Shown: positions 50,637-60,785, counted from the stretch's first letter. The stretch: DNA of 64,000 bases from Pseudomonas kermanshahensis (GCF_014269205.2 NZ_JABWRY020000001.1:1116001-1180000); one strand, 5' to 3'. Translations and numbers: made by a program. Notes: a model not told the origin generated them from the letters alone.

Positions 50637-51488
50637 CTATTTGAACCCTTCGACGATGTAATCGGCCATGCAATCGGTGATCGGGGACGGGTGCTGCGTG
50701 CTGCGCACCAGCATCACATTGGCCACCGGCAACTGCGGCAGCCCGTCGCTCTCGCCCAAAATCCGTATGTTGCCGCCGATCAGGCTCTGCAACTGTGCCG
50801 TCACCGCCAACCCGGCAGTGACGATGGCAAAGATCGCCGCCAGGCTTGGGCTGGTGTAGGCAATGCGGTAGTCGATGCCTTGCGCTTCTAGCGCATTGCA
50901 GGTCCAGGCGCGGCAAAAACAGTCGGTGTTGAACAGCGCCACCGGCATGGGCCGTTGCTCCTGCGGGCAAAACCCTTCGGCGGCAGCCCACACCAATCGT
51001 TCCTGGCGCAACAGTTGGCCGACTTCGTTGCCCGGTTCGCGGGTGACGATGGTCAGGTCCAGGTCCTGACGCAGCATCAATTGCTTTGACGAATCGCAAT
51101 GCACCTCCACCTGCACCAGCGGGTAAGCCTGGGCAAAACTCGACAGGATGGTCGGCAGAAAGCGCATGGCGTAATCGTCGGGTGTGCCGATGCGTACCAC
51201 TCCGACCATGTGCGGCATGCGCAAGGTATTGAACACTTCGCCGTGCAGCTTGAGGATGCGCCGGGCATAGCCAAGCAGTACCTGCCCTTCAGCGGTGAGG
51301 CGTACCTGGCGGCCCTCGCGCTCGAACAGCTGGCGCTGCAGGATGTCTTCCTCCAGGCGTTTCATTTGCATGCTGACCGCCGACTGGGTGCGGTTGACCA
51401 CCTCGCCGGCGCGGGTGAAACCGCCTTGCTCGGCAATGGCGACGAAGGTGCGCAACACGTCGGCGTCAAGGCTTTGATACTGGGACAT
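50637..51488 (-). CDS. LysR-family transcriptional regulator
   Basis: 283 residues. HTH (LRTFVAIAEQGGFTRAGEVVNRTQSAVSMQMKRLEEDILQRQLFEREG, about 12-60), then the effector domain VVRIGTPDDYAMRFLPTILSSFAQAYPLVQ. The HTH helix matches the GcvA/CbbR-like group. It is divergent from the DUF1127 gene with 96 bp between, a common arrangement in pseudomonads. ATG 51488; the longer frame is not used. Confidence 0.93.
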   Translation of the reverse strand: MSQYQSLDADVLRTFVAIAEQGGFTRAGEVVNRTQSAVSMQMKRLEEDILQRQLFEREGRQVRLTAEGQVLLGYARRILKLHGEVFNTLRMPHMVGVVRIGTPDDYAMRFLPTILSSFAQAYPLVQVEVHCDSSKQLMLRQDLDLTIVTREPGNEVGQLLRQERLVWAAAEGFCPQEQRPMPVALFNTDCFCRAWTCNALEAQGIDYRIAYTSPSLAAIFAIVTAGLAVTAQLQSLIGGNIRILGESDGLPQLPVANVMLVRSTQHPSPITDCMADYIVEGFK

Positions 51489-51584
51489 TGCATCAATCTC
51501 CGAGATGCATGGCATCAGAAACATTCGTTGGATTGATCTTAAGCCCGGCGCGAGACTGGAGCCATCAACACGGAGGGCTTCACG

Positions 51585-51803
51585 ATGAAAGGTCATGTCA
51601 GCAGCATCCAGCAACCTGCCTTTTCCCTGAACCACCTGTGGCACGCAGCCCTGCAGCGGCCGGCGCGTTGGTGGGAGCTGTACCGTCAGCGCCAGGAACT
51701 GGCCAGCCTCAGCGATGCGACATTGCACGACCTGGGCTTGAGCCGGGCGGATATCCAGCAAGAGGCCGAGCGGCACTTCTGGGATGATCCGCTGCGCAAA
51801 TAG
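51585..51803 (+). CDS. DUF1127 (YjiS-like) protein
   Basis: 72 residues. The C-terminal DUF1127 domain has WWELYRQRQELASLSDATLHDLGLSRADI, a short Arg-rich helical motif. In alpha-proteobacteria such proteins bind RNA or sense phosphate; in Pseudomonas their role is unclear. ATG 51585 follows ACGGAGGG. Divergent from a LysR gene that may control it. Confidence 0.92.
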   Translation: MKGHVSSIQQPAFSLNHLWHAALQRPARWWELYRQRQELASLSDATLHDLGLSRADIQQEAERHFWDDPLRK

Positions 51804-51827
51804 GCCGTTTTTTGTAGATGCGGCGGT

Positions 51828-53174
51828 TTAGCGGCGCACCTGCTTGAGGGTTTCGGCAATCAGAAACGCCAGTTCCAGCGACTGATCGGCATTCATGCGT
51901 GGGTCGCAGTGGGTGTGGTAACGGTCCGACAGGCCGTCTTCGGTGATCGGGCGGGCGCCGCCGATGCATTCGGTGACGTTCTGCCCGGTCATCTCGATGT
52001 GGATCCCGCCCGCATGGCTGCCTTCGGCCTGGTGCACCTGGAAGAACTGCTTCACCTCATCGAGGATCTGCGCAAAGTCACGGGTCTTGTAGCCACTGCT
52101 GGCCTTGATGGTGTTGCCGTGCATCGGGTCGGAGCTCCACAGCACCTTGCGCCCCTCGCGCTCGACAGTGCGGATCAACCCTGGCAGGTGGTCGCCGACC
52201 TTGTTGGCGCCCATGCGCACGATCAGGTTGAGCCGGCCGGGGTCGTTGCTCGGGTTGAGGGTGTCGATCAGGCGGATCAGTTCTTCGGGGTTCATGCTGG
52301 GGCCGACCTTGACCCCGATCGGGTTGTGCACGCCGCGCAGGAACTCGACATGGGCGCCGTCGAGCTGGCGCGTGCGGTCGCCGATCCACAGCATGTGCGC
52401 CGAGCAATCGTAGTAGTCGCCGGTCAGGCTGTCCTGGCGCACGAAAGCTTCTTCATAGTTGAGCAGCAGCGCTTCGTGGGCGGTGAAGAAGCTGGTCTCG
52501 CGCAGTTGCGGCGCGCTGTCCAGCCCGCAGGCGCGCATGAAGGCCAGGGTCTCGTCGATACGGTTGGCCAGTTGATGGTACTTGTCGGCCAACGCCGAGT
52601 TGGCGATGAAGTCCAGGTTCCACTTGTGCACCTGGTGCAGGTCGGCAAAGCCACCCTGGGCAAAGGCGCGCAACAGGTTGAGGCTGGCGGTGGCCTGGTG
52701 GTAGGCCTGCAGCAGGCGGTCCGGGTCGGGGACACGGCTTTTTTCATCAAAGCCGATGCCGTTGACGATATCGCCACGGTAGGCGGGCAGGGTGACGTTG
52801 CCGATGGTCTCGTCGCCCGCAGAGCGCGGCTTGGCAAATTGCCCGGCCATGCGCCCGACCTTGACCACCGGGCAGCCGGCAGCAAAGGTCATGACGATGG
52901 CCATCTGCAGCAGCACCTTGAACGTGTCGCGGATCTTCGCGGCGGAAAATTCGGCAAAGCTCTCGGCGCAGTCGCCGCCCTGCAACAGGAACGCGCGGCC
53001 TTCGGTGACCTCGGCGAACTGCCGGCGCAGCTCGCGGGCCTCGCCCGCGAACACCAGCGGCGGGTAGCTGGCCAAGGTCTGTTCGACCTTGAGCAGGTGC
53101 GCGGCGTCGGGGTAGGTCGGTTGCTGCTGGATAGGCAGGGCACGCCAGCTGTCAGGGCTCCACGGTGCGTTCAT
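51828..53174 (-). CDS. DAHP synthase, class II (plant-like)
   Basis: 448 residues. First step of the shikimate pathway: condenses PEP and erythrose-4-phosphate. Family motifs: [14 protein letters not shown] (metal Cys), [49 protein letters not shown] and [18 protein letters not shown]. The class II enzyme often serves secondary aromatic metabolites beside the class I paralogs. Start ATG 53174; the longer frame upstream is not coding. Single gene, convergent with the DUF1127 gene. Confidence 0.95.
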   Translation of the reverse strand: MNAPWSPDSWRALPIQQQPTYPDAAHLLKVEQTLASYPPLVFAGEARELRRQFAEVTEGRAFLLQGGDCAESFAEFSAAKIRDTFKVLLQMAIVMTFAAGCPVVKVGRMAGQFAKPRSAGDETIGNVTLPAYRGDIVNGIGFDEKSRVPDPDRLLQAYHQATASLNLLRAFAQGGFADLHQVHKWNLDFIANSALADKYHQLANRIDETLAFMRACGLDSAPQLRETSFFTAHEALLLNYEEAFVRQDSLTGDYYDCSAHMLWIGDRTRQLDGAHVEFLRGVHNPIGVKVGPSMNPEELIRLIDTLNPSNDPGRLNLIVRMGANKVGDHLPGLIRTVEREGRKVLWSSDPMHGNTIKASSGYKTRDFAQILDEVKQFFQVHQAEGSHAGGIHIEMTGQNVTECIGGARPITEDGLSDRYHTHCDPRMNADQSLELAFLIAETLKQVRR

Positions 53175-53290
53175 GTCGGGCTCGATTTTGTGGGTTGTAG
53201 GCTTTGGGTCATGGTAACAGTTGCCGCCGCGCTTGTTGCATCGGGGGTGTTGGCGGACAATGCGCGTTTTTGCACGGGCGAGTGGCGAAC

Positions 53291-54046
53291 ATGACGGCGG
53301 AACGGGAAGAGCGGCTACTGGCACGGGTCGAAGATGCCTTTGGCGTCATCAGCGTGTACGAGGTGGACGACTACCGTTTTCTCGAATTCGGCGACGCGAT
53401 CGAGCAGAGCTGCGTGTTCACCGCCGACCCCAGCTGGCTGGAATATGACTACACCCGCGCCATGCTGGTCGGCGCCTTGTGCCACGCGCAGCCCGAGAGT
53501 GCGCTGTTTCTGGGCCTGGGCGCCGGCACGCTGACCCAGGCCTGCATGAAGTTTCTGCCGCTGGACGATATCGAAGCCATCGAGCTGCGCCCAGACGTGC
53601 CGCGCCTGGCCATGGAATACCTGGGCCTGGATGATGACCCGCGCCTGTATGTGCGGGTGGGCGATGCCATCGAGCTGCTGCCCAGCGCAGAAAAGGCCGA
53701 CCTGGTCTTCGTCGACCTGTACACCGACTTTGGCCCGGGTGTCGGGCATCTGGCCTGGGGTTTTCTGGACAACTGCCAGAAACAGCTCAACCCTGGGGGG
53801 TGGCTGGTGATCAACCAGTGGGCCAGCGATGACGGCAGGCCGCTGGGCGCGGCGCTGCTGCGCGGCTTGTACCACCGGCATTATTGGGAGTTGCCGGTGA
53901 AGGAGGGCAACGTGATCCTCTTGGTGCCGGCGGACCTTGAGCAAACGCTGGACATGCAAGGGCTGCGGGCGCGTGCCGAGGCGCTGGCGCCGCAGTTGGG
54001 GTATACCCTTGACGGGCTGATCAAAGAAATTCGGCCTGCGACCTGA
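53291..54046 (+). CDS. Spermidine synthase-like methyltransferase-fold protein
   Basis: 251 residues, Rossmann-like fold: [31 protein letters not shown] (about 73-104) and [27 protein letters not shown] with the DLY motif where spermidine synthases have the catalytic Asp. The N-terminal beta-domain is short ([31 protein letters not shown]). Many such stand-alone proteins lack aminopropyltransferase activity; function unknown. ATG 53291 overlaps the upstream spacer of the divergent DAHP synthase. Confidence 0.88.
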   Translation: MTAEREERLLARVEDAFGVISVYEVDDYRFLEFGDAIEQSCVFTADPSWLEYDYTRAMLVGALCHAQPESALFLGLGAGTLTQACMKFLPLDDIEAIELRPDVPRLAMEYLGLDDDPRLYVRVGDAIELLPSAEKADLVFVDLYTDFGPGVGHLAWGFLDNCQKQLNPGGWLVINQWASDDGRPLGAALLRGLYHRHYWELPVKEGNVILLVPADLEQTLDMQGLRARAEALAPQLGYTLDGLIKEIRPAT

Positions 54047-54054
54047 GCTGCTGA

Positions 54055-54099
54055 CATCCCCTTGTAGGCGCAGCGCAAGGCTGCGCCTACAAGGGGATG
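54055..54099. terminator. Perfect 20-bp stem-loop after the spermidine-synthase-like gene
   Basis: Arms 54055-54074 and 54080-54099 are exact inverse complements around GCAAG. They contain the REP-like GTAGGCGCAGC. There is no T-run, so it is a stabiliser or Rho-type end as much as an intrinsic terminator. Confidence 0.6.
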
Positions 54100-54411
54100 T
54101 GAATTAACGATTCAGCCCGTGGTCGCTAGTGGCTACCTGGTGGCTCCGGTCTACTGAAAATTTTCCTCACGTAACCCATTAATTCGGGTATAGTACGCGC
54201 CGGTCTTTTAGCGGACCTCAAAATCAGGTGGTGCAAATCCTCCGAGTCCAGCTTCGGCTGCACGTCCGCTAGGCGGACCTTCCCAAGTTTTTCTTTTTCA
54301 ATCGTTTTCGCAAATCCCCGCCGCCAAAGCTGCCTGGGTGACCTTCTGGTCTTTCAAGGCATGTGCAGCTTTGGAGCATGGGTCTTTGCGGATGCACCTA
54401 GAGGCAGACCC
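54100..54411 (+). promoter_or_regulatory. Long structured leader of deaD
   Basis: A TATAGT box at 54189-54194 gives a likely 5' untranslated region of about 210 nt. It contains CAGC-TTCG-GCTG (54249-54260) inside a GTGCA/TGCAC stem (54231-54235, 54259-54263). GTCCGCT at 54264-54270 can pair either with AGCGGAC upstream (54210-54216) or with GCGGAC just downstream (54273-54278); the second hairpin is followed by TTTTTCTTTTT. Alternative folding and a possible attenuator are suggested. E. coli deaD also has a long regulatory leader. Confidence 0.55.
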
Positions 54412-56094
54412 ATGACCCAGGAAACCGGCGGATTCGCCGCTCTCGATCTCAATCCGAATATTGTTGCTGCTGTACTGGCTACCGGCTATGAAGAGCCGTC
54501 CGCCATTCAGCATCAGTCGATCCCGATCATCCTCGCCGGTCACGACATGATCGGCCAGGCGCAGACTGGCACCGGCAAGACCGCTGCCTTCGCCCTGCCG
54601 ATCCTCAACAAGATCGACGTGAGCAAGCGCGAACCGCAAGCCCTGATCCTGGCGCCAACCCGTGAGTTGGCGCTGCAAGTTGCTACCGCTTTCGAAACCT
54701 ACGCCAAGCAGATGCCGGGCGTTAACGTGGTCGCTGTTTACGGTGGTGCCCCGATGGGCCCACAGCTGCGTGCCATCCGTAACGGCGCGCAAATCGTCGT
54801 CGCTACCCCAGGCCGTCTGTGCGACCACCTGCGTCGTGACGAAAAAGTCCTGTCGACCGTACAGTACCTGGTACTGGACGAAGCCGACGAAATGCTCAAG
54901 CTGGGCTTCATGGATGACCTCGAAGTGATCTTCGACGCAATCCCAGCTAGCCGTCAGACCGTCCTGTTCTCCGCAACCCTGCCGTCGTCGATCCGCTCGA
55001 TCGCCGAACGTCACCTGCGTGAACCCAAGCACGTCAAGATCCAGAGCAAGACCCAGACCGTTACCGCGATCGACCAGGCTCACCTGATGGTCCATGCCGA
55101 CCAGAAGATCCCGGCTGTTCTGCGTCTGCTGGAAGTTGAAGAGTTCGACGCGCTGATCGCCTTCGTGCGTACCAAGCAAGCCACCCTGGACCTGGCCGCC
55201 GCGCTGGAAGCCAAGGGCTACAAGGCTGCTGCGCTGAACGGCGACATCGCCCAGAACCAGCGTGAGCGCGTCATCGACTCGCTCAAGGATGGCCGCCTGG
55301 ACATCGTCGTCGCCACCGACGTCGCTGCCCGTGGTCTGGACGTACCGCGCATCACGCACGTGTTCAACGTCGACATGCCGTACGACCCAGAGTCCTACGT
55401 TCACCGTATCGGCCGTACCGGCCGTGCCGGTCGCGAAGGCCGTGCACTGCTGCTGGTCACCCCGCGTGAGCGCCGCATGCTGCAAGTGATCGAGCGTGTT
55501 ACCGGGCAGAAAGTTGCCGAAGCACGCCTGCCCAATGCCCAGGCCGTTCTGGATGCTCGCATCAAGAAACTGACCTCGAGCCTGGCGCCGCTGGTGGCCG
55601 AATCGGAAGCCAGCCATGGCGACCTGCTCGACCGCCTGACCACCGACCTGGGTTGCAGCCCGCGTGCCCTGGCTTCGGCCTTGCTGCGCAAAGCCACCAA
55701 TGGTCAGGCGCTGGACCTGGCTGCCGTAGAGCGCGAGCAGCCGCTGGTACCGGGCGTTGGTGCACCGCGTGAGCGTACCGGTGAGCGTGCCGAGCGTGGC
55801 GAGCGCAGTGACCGTGGTGACCGTGAGCGTCGTGCGCCAATGCCGCTGGCTGAAGGCCGCGTGCGTTGCCGTACTGCCCTGGGTGCCCGTGACGGCATCG
55901 CTGCCAAGAACCTGTTGGGTGCGATCCTCAACGAAGGCGGCCTGGCCCGTGACGCTATCGGCCGTATCCAGGTACGCGACAGCTTCAGCCTGGTTGAGCT
56001 GCCGGAAGATGGCCTGGAGCGTCTGCTGTCCAAGCTCAAGGACACCCGCGTGGCTGGCAAGCAGCTGAAGCTGCGTCGCTACCGCGAAGATTGA
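54412..56094 (+). CDS. deaD: ATP-dependent DEAD-box RNA helicase
   Basis: 560 residues. Q motif and Walker A AQTGTGKT (50-57), PTRELALQV, DEAD as VLDEADEML, SAT, TDVAARGLDV and HRIGRTGRAGR are all intact. C-terminal: a DeaD dimerisation region, an RGER-rich basic linker (ERTGERAERGERSDRGDRERR) and a DbpA-like RNA-binding domain (GVRC-type LGARDGIAAKNLLGAI). It unwinds structured RNA in ribosome assembly and cold adaptation. ATG 54412 follows GAGGCAGACC. Followed by a good terminator. Confidence 0.97.
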   Translation: MTQETGGFAALDLNPNIVAAVLATGYEEPSAIQHQSIPIILAGHDMIGQAQTGTGKTAAFALPILNKIDVSKREPQALILAPTRELALQVATAFETYAKQMPGVNVVAVYGGAPMGPQLRAIRNGAQIVVATPGRLCDHLRRDEKVLSTVQYLVLDEADEMLKLGFMDDLEVIFDAIPASRQTVLFSATLPSSIRSIAERHLREPKHVKIQSKTQTVTAIDQAHLMVHADQKIPAVLRLLEVEEFDALIAFVRTKQATLDLAAALEAKGYKAAALNGDIAQNQRERVIDSLKDGRLDIVVATDVAARGLDVPRITHVFNVDMPYDPESYVHRIGRTGRAGREGRALLLVTPRERRMLQVIERVTGQKVAEARLPNAQAVLDARIKKLTSSLAPLVAESEASHGDLLDRLTTDLGCSPRALASALLRKATNGQALDLAAVEREQPLVPGVGAPRERTGERAERGERSDRGDRERRAPMPLAEGRVRCRTALGARDGIAAKNLLGAILNEGGLARDAIGRIQVRDSFSLVELPEDGLERLLSKLKDTRVAGKQLKLRRYRED

Positions 56095-56106
56095 TCCTGG
56101 CGTAAT

Positions 56107-56140
56107 AAAAAAATCCCCGGCCTGAGCTGGGGATTTTTTT
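56107..56140 (+). terminator. Intrinsic terminator of deaD
   Basis: AAAAAAATCCCC (56107-56118) faces GGGGATTTTTTT (56129-56140). The stem is only four to five GC pairs plus the A/T extension, but the T-run is long. Confidence 0.88.
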
Positions 56141-56162
56141 GCCTGAGTGAAGCGCACAAGGC

Positions 56163-56266
56163 CCCTTGTAGGAGCAGCCTTGCGCTGCGAAGAGGCCAGT
56201 GCAAGCAGCGAGCATTCACTGTGCTTGCACCGGCCTCTTCGCAGCACAAGGCTGCTCCTACAGGGG
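56163..56266. repeat. REP pair (GCTGCTCCTACAGG type)
   Basis: CCCCTTGTAGGAGCAGCCTT and GCGAAGAGGCC face GGCCTCTTCGCAGCACAAGG and CTGCTCCTACAGGGG, arms of about 46 bp with a few mismatches. The right arm contains the CTGCTCCTACAGG sequence found in the IS110-family non-coding region. Located between deaD and the convergent dioxygenase gene. Confidence 0.9.
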
Positions 56267-56275
56267 ATCTGTGTT

Positions 56276-57043
56276 TCAGTCGAACCTGTAGATATCCATC
56301 CCCAGTGCCCCCAAGGTGAACCCCTGGTGGACGATGCCGAACGTGCCCCCAGCCCCGAGGGCAAAAAACAGCGGTAGCAAATGCTCATCACTGGGATGGT
56401 TACGCACCGCAAACGGTGCCGCTTGCCGGTAACCCACCAGCGCATCCCGGTCATCCTCCTGCAGCCGCGCCACCACCCAATCCCGAAACGCCAGCGCCCA
56501 AGGCTCTATCACATCCGGCCCGGCGTGCCAGTCCAGTTCGCCTAGGTTATGGGTAATGCTTCCCGAGCCCACCAGCAGTACCCCCTGCGCGCGCAACCCT
56601 GCCAGTGCCTGGCCAACCTTGAGCTGCAAGGCAGGCCCTAGCTGACTGGGTAGCGACACCTGGAGCACCGGGATGTTGGCGCCCGGGTACATCAGCGATA
56701 ACGGCACCCAGGCGCCATGGTCGAACGGCCGGTGCGCATCGGTGCGCGCCGGCAAGCCGGCAGCGCCCAGCAATGCGCACACCTGCTCAGCCAGCGCAGG
56801 GGCACCCGGTGCTGGGTACTGCACGGCATACAGCGCCTGGGGGAAGCCGTGGAAGTCGTGCCAGGTCTCGGGCTGCTGGCTGCCGGTCACCAGCAGCTCA
56901 CGGCTTTCCCAGTGCGCCGACACCACTACGATCGCCTTGGGTTGCGGCAGGGCATTGGCCAACCCGGCCAGGGCCGGCCCGCTGGCGCCCGGCTGCAGGG
57001 CAAGCATGGGGGAACCATGGGAAATGAACAGGCTGGGCAGCAT
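56276..57043 (-). CDS. DODA-type extradiol aromatic ring-opening dioxygenase
   Basis: 255 residues of the LigB superfamily: start [12 protein letters not shown] with the metal His, VVSAHWES (second His), [16 protein letters not shown], and [12 protein letters not shown] with the catalytic His/Asp. In E. coli the relative YgiD is a 4,5-DOPA dioxygenase. Here the natural catechol is unknown. ATG 57043. Divergent from tpm by 111 bp. Confidence 0.93.
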   Translation of the reverse strand: MLPSLFISHGSPMLALQPGASGPALAGLANALPQPKAIVVVSAHWESRELLVTGSQQPETWHDFHGFPQALYAVQYPAPGAPALAEQVCALLGAAGLPARTDAHRPFDHGAWVPLSLMYPGANIPVLQVSLPSQLGPALQLKVGQALAGLRAQGVLLVGSGSITHNLGELDWHAGPDVIEPWALAFRDWVVARLQEDDRDALVGYRQAAPFAVRNHPSDEHLLPLFFALGAGGTFGIVHQGFTLGALGMDIYRFD

Positions 57044-57154
57044 GGTGATGTCCTGAGGGTTAAGATGCAGTCATCTTCGATCAGTTACCGATCGAAATCC
57101 AAACCAAGTTTTCTGCGCTATGTATCGAAGCGCTTGATAAGTACAGGAGCAACC

Positions 57155-57805
57155 ATGGAGCCAGCGTTCTGGCACAAACGATGGGCCGACAACCAGATCG
57201 GCTTCCATCAAGCGCAGGTCAACCCCTACCTGCAAGCGCACTGGCCAGTGCTGGCGCTGCCGGCTGGCAGCCGTGTGCTGGTGCCGTTGTGTGGCAAGAG
57301 CCTGGACCTGGCCTGGCTGGCAGGGCAGGGGCATCGGGTGCTGGGGGTGGAGCTGTCGCGGCGGGCAGTGGAGGGCTTTTTCCAAGAGCACGGGCTTGAG
57401 GCTGAAGTCTCGCAGAAGGGCGCGTTCGAGGTTTGGAGAAGCGCCGAGGTGGAGCTGTGGTGCGGGGACTTCTTTGCCTTGCGGGCCGAGGATGTGGCCG
57501 ATTGCGCGGGTTTCTATGACCGTGCGGCGTTGATTGCTTTACCGCCCGAGATGCGCCTGCGCTACATGCGGCTGTTGGCTGACGTGCTGCCAGCGGGGTG
57601 CCAAGGGCTGTTGGTGACGCTGGATTATGACCAGGCGCTGTTGGCTGGCCCGCCGTTTTCGGTCGCCGATGATGAGGTGCGGCACGGCTTTGCCGGTCGG
57701 CAGGTGGAGCCGCTGGCGGTGCTGGAAATCATTGAGCAGAGCCCGAAGTTCGCCCAGGCCGGTGCTACCAGCCTGCTCGAGCGGGTGTATCGCATAGGCC
57801 TCTGA
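57155..57805 (+). CDS. tpm: Thiopurine S-methyltransferase
   Basis: 216 residues, class I SAM-dependent methyltransferase. Family features: [18 protein letters not shown] at the start, [26 protein letters not shown] as the SAM site, and CGDFFAL. In pseudomonads this enzyme methylates tellurite/selenite species and gives tellurite resistance. ATG 57155 has ACAGGAGC upstream. It has a terminator shared with htpX. Confidence 0.95.
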   Translation: MEPAFWHKRWADNQIGFHQAQVNPYLQAHWPVLALPAGSRVLVPLCGKSLDLAWLAGQGHRVLGVELSRRAVEGFFQEHGLEAEVSQKGAFEVWRSAEVELWCGDFFALRAEDVADCAGFYDRAALIALPPEMRLRYMRLLADVLPAGCQGLLVTLDYDQALLAGPPFSVADDEVRHGFAGRQVEPLAVLEIIEQSPKFAQAGATSLLERVYRIGL

Positions 57806-57819
57806 AGGGGACCACCCAC

Positions 57820-57849
57820 AAAAAAGGGCGACCGAAGTCGCCCTTTTTT
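57820..57849. terminator. Bidirectional intrinsic terminator between tpm and htpX
   Basis: AAAAAAGGGCGAC (57820-57832), loop CGAA, GTCGCCCTTTTTT (57837-57849): 13 perfect pairs with T-runs on both strands, ending both convergent genes. Confidence 0.94.
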
Positions 57850-57865
57850 GTTTTTGCTGGGTGAA

Positions 57866-58753
57866 TCAACCGCGACGGCGCAGCGCCTCGATACGGTCTT
57901 CCAGCGGCGGGTGGCTCATCAGCAGCCCGGCCAGGCCGTGCTTGAGGCCGCCATTGATGCCGAAGGCCTTCATGGTGTCCGGCATATGGACTGGCAGGCC
58001 TTGCTCCACACGCAGGCGCTGCAGGGCGCCGATCATCGCGGCCGTGCCGGCCAGTTGTGCGCCGGCTTCGTCGGCACGGTACTCGCGGCGGCGCGAGAAC
58101 CACATGACGATCATGCTGGCCAGGATGCCCAGGATCAGCTCGGCAACGATGGTCGCGACGTAGTAAGCAATACCCTGGCCTTCTTCGTTCTTGAAGATGA
58201 CCTTGTCGACGAAGTTGCCGATGATGCGGGCAAAGAACATCACGAAGGTGTTCACCACGCCCTGCACCAGCGCCAGGGTGACCATGTCACCGTTGGCCAC
58301 GTGGCCGATCTCGTGGGCCAGCACCGCACGCACTTCATCGGGCGAGAAACGCTCCAGCAGGCCTTGGGACACCGCTACCAGGGCATCGTTGCGGTTCCAG
58401 CCGGTGGCGAAGGCGTTGGCCTCGTAGGCCGGGAAGATACCCACTTCGGGCATCTTGATGCCGGCCTCGCGCGACAGCTCCTCGACCGTTTGCAACAGCC
58501 ACTGTTCGTGGCGGGTGCGCGGCTGGGAGATGATCTGGGTGCCGGTGCTCATCTTCGCCATCCACTTGGAGATGAACAGCGAGACAAGGGAGCCGGCAAA
58601 GCCGAACACGGCGCAGAACACCAGCAGGCTGCTGAGGTTGAGGTCGACCCCGTTGGCGGCCATGAACCCGTTGAAACCGAACAGGCTCAGGGTAATGCTT
58701 GCAACCAGCACCACCGCGAGGTTGGTGGCTACAAACAACAGAATGCGCATCAT
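57866..58753 (-). CDS. htpX: Membrane zinc metalloprotease HtpX
   Basis: 295 residues. Four helices (about 4-25, 38-60, 155-180, 193-215) and the HEIGH zinc motif at 147-151 ([13 protein letters not shown]); the third ligand Glu is in YRADEAGA. It degrades damaged inner-membrane proteins together with FtsH and is induced by envelope stress. Two ATGs in a row at 58753; AGGAGA lies 11 bp before. No Cpx-type box is seen. Confidence 0.97.
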   Translation of the reverse strand: MMRILLFVATNLAVVLVASITLSLFGFNGFMAANGVDLNLSSLLVFCAVFGFAGSLVSLFISKWMAKMSTGTQIISQPRTRHEQWLLQTVEELSREAGIKMPEVGIFPAYEANAFATGWNRNDALVAVSQGLLERFSPDEVRAVLAHEIGHVANGDMVTLALVQGVVNTFVMFFARIIGNFVDKVIFKNEEGQGIAYYVATIVAELILGILASMIVMWFSRRREYRADEAGAQLAGTAAMIGALQRLRVEQGLPVHMPDTMKAFGINGGLKHGLAGLLMSHPPLEDRIEALRRRG

Positions 58754-58920
58754 GGTTGTTACGTTCTCCTGACGGATGAGTGTGTTGCTTACTGCGGGGT
58801 ATATAAGGTGCAAGCCGTGCCGATTCAATCGGGCGACTATTTCAAACTGTGTACGGCGGAGTATGGCAGAGGATGCGGTGGGGGCTGTGAGGTAGAGCGT
58901 TGCAGGATGTAAGAAACTTT

Positions 58921-58992
58921 TGGGGCTGCTTTGCAGCCCATTCGCAGCACAAGGCTGCTCCTACAGGAGCAGCCTTGTGCTGCGAAGAGGCC
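58921..58992. repeat. REP pair with almost no loop (CTGCTCCTACAGGAGCAG)
   Basis: GGGCTGCTTTGCAGCCC hairpin, then TTCGCAGCACAAGGCTGCTC followed directly by CTACAGGAGCAGCCTTGTGC and TGCGAAGAGGCC. The two REP arms abut at CTACAG, so it can form a compact cruciform. Between the aminotransferase end and htpX start region. Confidence 0.88.
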
Positions 58993-58997
58993 TTCAC

Positions 58998-60209
58998 TTA
59001 CTGCGAATAAGTCCGCAGGAAATTCCCGATCCGCCCGATCGCCGCTTCCAGGTCGTCCACCCGCGGCAAGGTCACCACGCGGAAGTGGTCCGGCCATGGC
59101 CAGTTGAACGCTGTACCTTGCACGATCAGCAGTTTTTCCGACAGCAGCAGGTCTAGCGCGAACTTCTCGTCATTGAGGATCGGGCAGACCTTCGGGTCGA
59201 TCCGCGGGAACGCATACAGCGCGCCCATCGGCTTCACGCAGCTCACGCCCGGGATGTCGTTGAGCAACTCGTAGGTGCGGTTGCGCTGCTCCAGCAGGCG
59301 GCCTTGTGGCAGCACCAGGTCGTTGATGCTCTGGTAGCCGCCCAGGGCGGTCTGGATGGCATGCTGGGCCGGCACGTTGGCGCACAGGCGCATGTTGGCC
59401 AGCATGTCGATGCCTTCGATGTAGCTCTGGGCGTGGTGCTTGGGCCCCGAGATGATCAGCCAGCCGGAACGGAAACCCGCCACCCGGTACGACTTGGACA
59501 GGCCGTTGAAGGTCAGGCACAGCAGGTCGGGGGCCAGCGAGGCGGTGCTGATGTGCACGGCTTCGTCGTAGAGGATCTTGTCGTAGATCTCGTCGGAGAA
59601 CACCACCAGGTTGTGCTGGCGCGCCAGCTCCAGCATGCCCAGCAACAGCTCCTTGGAGTACACCGCGCCGGTCGGGTTGTTCGGGTTGATGATCACCAGG
59701 GCCTTGGTGTTCGGGGTGATCTTGGCCTTGATGTCTTCAAGGTCAGGGAACCAGTCGGCCTGTTCGTCGCACAGGTAGTGCACCGGCTTGCCGCCAGCCA
59801 GGCTCACTGCGGCGGTCCACAGTGGGTAGTCGGGGGCCGGGATCAGCACTTCGTCGCCGTTGTTGAGCAGCGCCTGCATCGACATGACGATCAGCTCGGA
59901 CACGCCGTTACCGAGGTAGATGTCCTCGATGGTGACGCCTTCGATTTCCTTCTGCTGGCAGTACTGCATCACCGCCTTGCGCGCGCTGAACAGCCCTTTG
60001 GAGTCGCTGTAGCCCTGCGCGGTGGGCAGGTTGCGGATCACATCCTGGAGGATTTCGTCCGGCGCCTCGAAGCCAAACGGCGCCGGGTTGCCGATGTTCA
60101 GCTTGAGGATGCGGTGGCCTTCCTCCTCCAGGCGTTTGGCGTGCTTGAGCACTGGGCCGCGAATGTCGTAGCAGACATTGGCGAGCTTGTTCGATTTGCT
60201 GAACTGCAT
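58998..60209 (-). CDS. alaA: Alanine-forming PLP aminotransferase (AlaA-like)
   Basis: 403 residues, fold-type I aminotransferase. PLP Lys239 lies in NGLSKSYRVAGFRSGW; the substrate part shows NIGNPAPFGF at the start, NPNNPTGAVY and the late NWPWPDHFRVVTLP characteristic of AlaA, which makes alanine from pyruvate and glutamate. ATG 60209 (QFSKSNKLANVCYDIRGPV) gives the normal length; the frame upstream is not used. It is divergent from msrB, so promoters lie in the 167-bp spacer. Confidence 0.95.
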   Translation of the reverse strand: MQFSKSNKLANVCYDIRGPVLKHAKRLEEEGHRILKLNIGNPAPFGFEAPDEILQDVIRNLPTAQGYSDSKGLFSARKAVMQYCQQKEIEGVTIEDIYLGNGVSELIVMSMQALLNNGDEVLIPAPDYPLWTAAVSLAGGKPVHYLCDEQADWFPDLEDIKAKITPNTKALVIINPNNPTGAVYSKELLLGMLELARQHNLVVFSDEIYDKILYDEAVHISTASLAPDLLCLTFNGLSKSYRVAGFRSGWLIISGPKHHAQSYIEGIDMLANMRLCANVPAQHAIQTALGGYQSINDLVLPQGRLLEQRNRTYELLNDIPGVSCVKPMGALYAFPRIDPKVCPILNDEKFALDLLLSEKLLIVQGTAFNWPWPDHFRVVTLPRVDDLEAAIGRIGNFLRTYSQ

Positions 60210-60376
60210 GATGGGGTCCCGGTTGAGAATACGCACCGCGCCCTTTCGAAAGGTTTGAAAGGGCAGGAAGCGGGTGCCAGACTGAACGCCTGGCACACGA
60301 AGCCAACTAATATACGTGCCACCCGCGTTACGGAAAAGACGGCGCGGGGTGAAATTAAGCCTGTCGAGGTCCCTAC

Positions 60377-60772
60377 ATGCAAAAGATCGAGAAGACACTT
60401 GAACAATGGCGGTCGATGCTCGACCCCGAGCAGTACCAGGTGTGCCGCCTCAAAGGCACCGAGCGGCCGTTCAGCGGCAAGTACAACAGCGAGCGCCGTG
60501 ATGGTATCTACCATTGCATCTGCTGCAGCCTGCCGCTGTTCGATGCGCAGACCAAGTTCGATTCCGGCTGCGGCTGGCCGAGCTTCTACGCGCCGATCGA
60601 AGACAGCGCGATGATCGAGATTCGCGACACCTCCCACGGCATGATCCGCACCGAAGTCACCTGCGCCCGCTGCGATGCGCACCTGGGCCACGTGTTCCCT
60701 GACGGGCCACCCCCGACCGGCCTGCGCTATTGCATCAACTCGGTGTGCATCGACCTTCGACCACGTGACTGA
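60377..60772 (+). CDS. msrB: Methionine-R-sulfoxide reductase B
   Basis: 131 residues. Zinc Cys pairs Cys47/Cys50 (CICC) and Cys96/Cys99 (CARC), GCGWPSF and the catalytic Cys119 in RYCINS. It repairs oxidised methionine in cytoplasmic proteins using thioredoxin. ATG 60377; the glutathione peroxidase gene follows 13 bp later, forming an oxidative-repair operon. Confidence 0.97.
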   Translation: MQKIEKTLEQWRSMLDPEQYQVCRLKGTERPFSGKYNSERRDGIYHCICCSLPLFDAQTKFDSGCGWPSFYAPIEDSAMIEIRDTSHGMIRTEVTCARCDAHLGHVFPDGPPPTGLRYCINSVCIDLRPRD

Positions 60773-60785
60773 CCGGAGCCTGAAC

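Noticed and set aside
54202..54280. A degenerate tRNA in the deaD leader (a T-arm-like GGTGG-TGCAAAT-CCTCC)
   Set aside because: No acceptor stem, D-arm or proper anticodon loop can be built; the similarity is local.
54298..56454. A 718-codon minus-strand open frame opposite deaD
   Set aside because: Shadow of deaD; composition and lack of motifs argue against coding.
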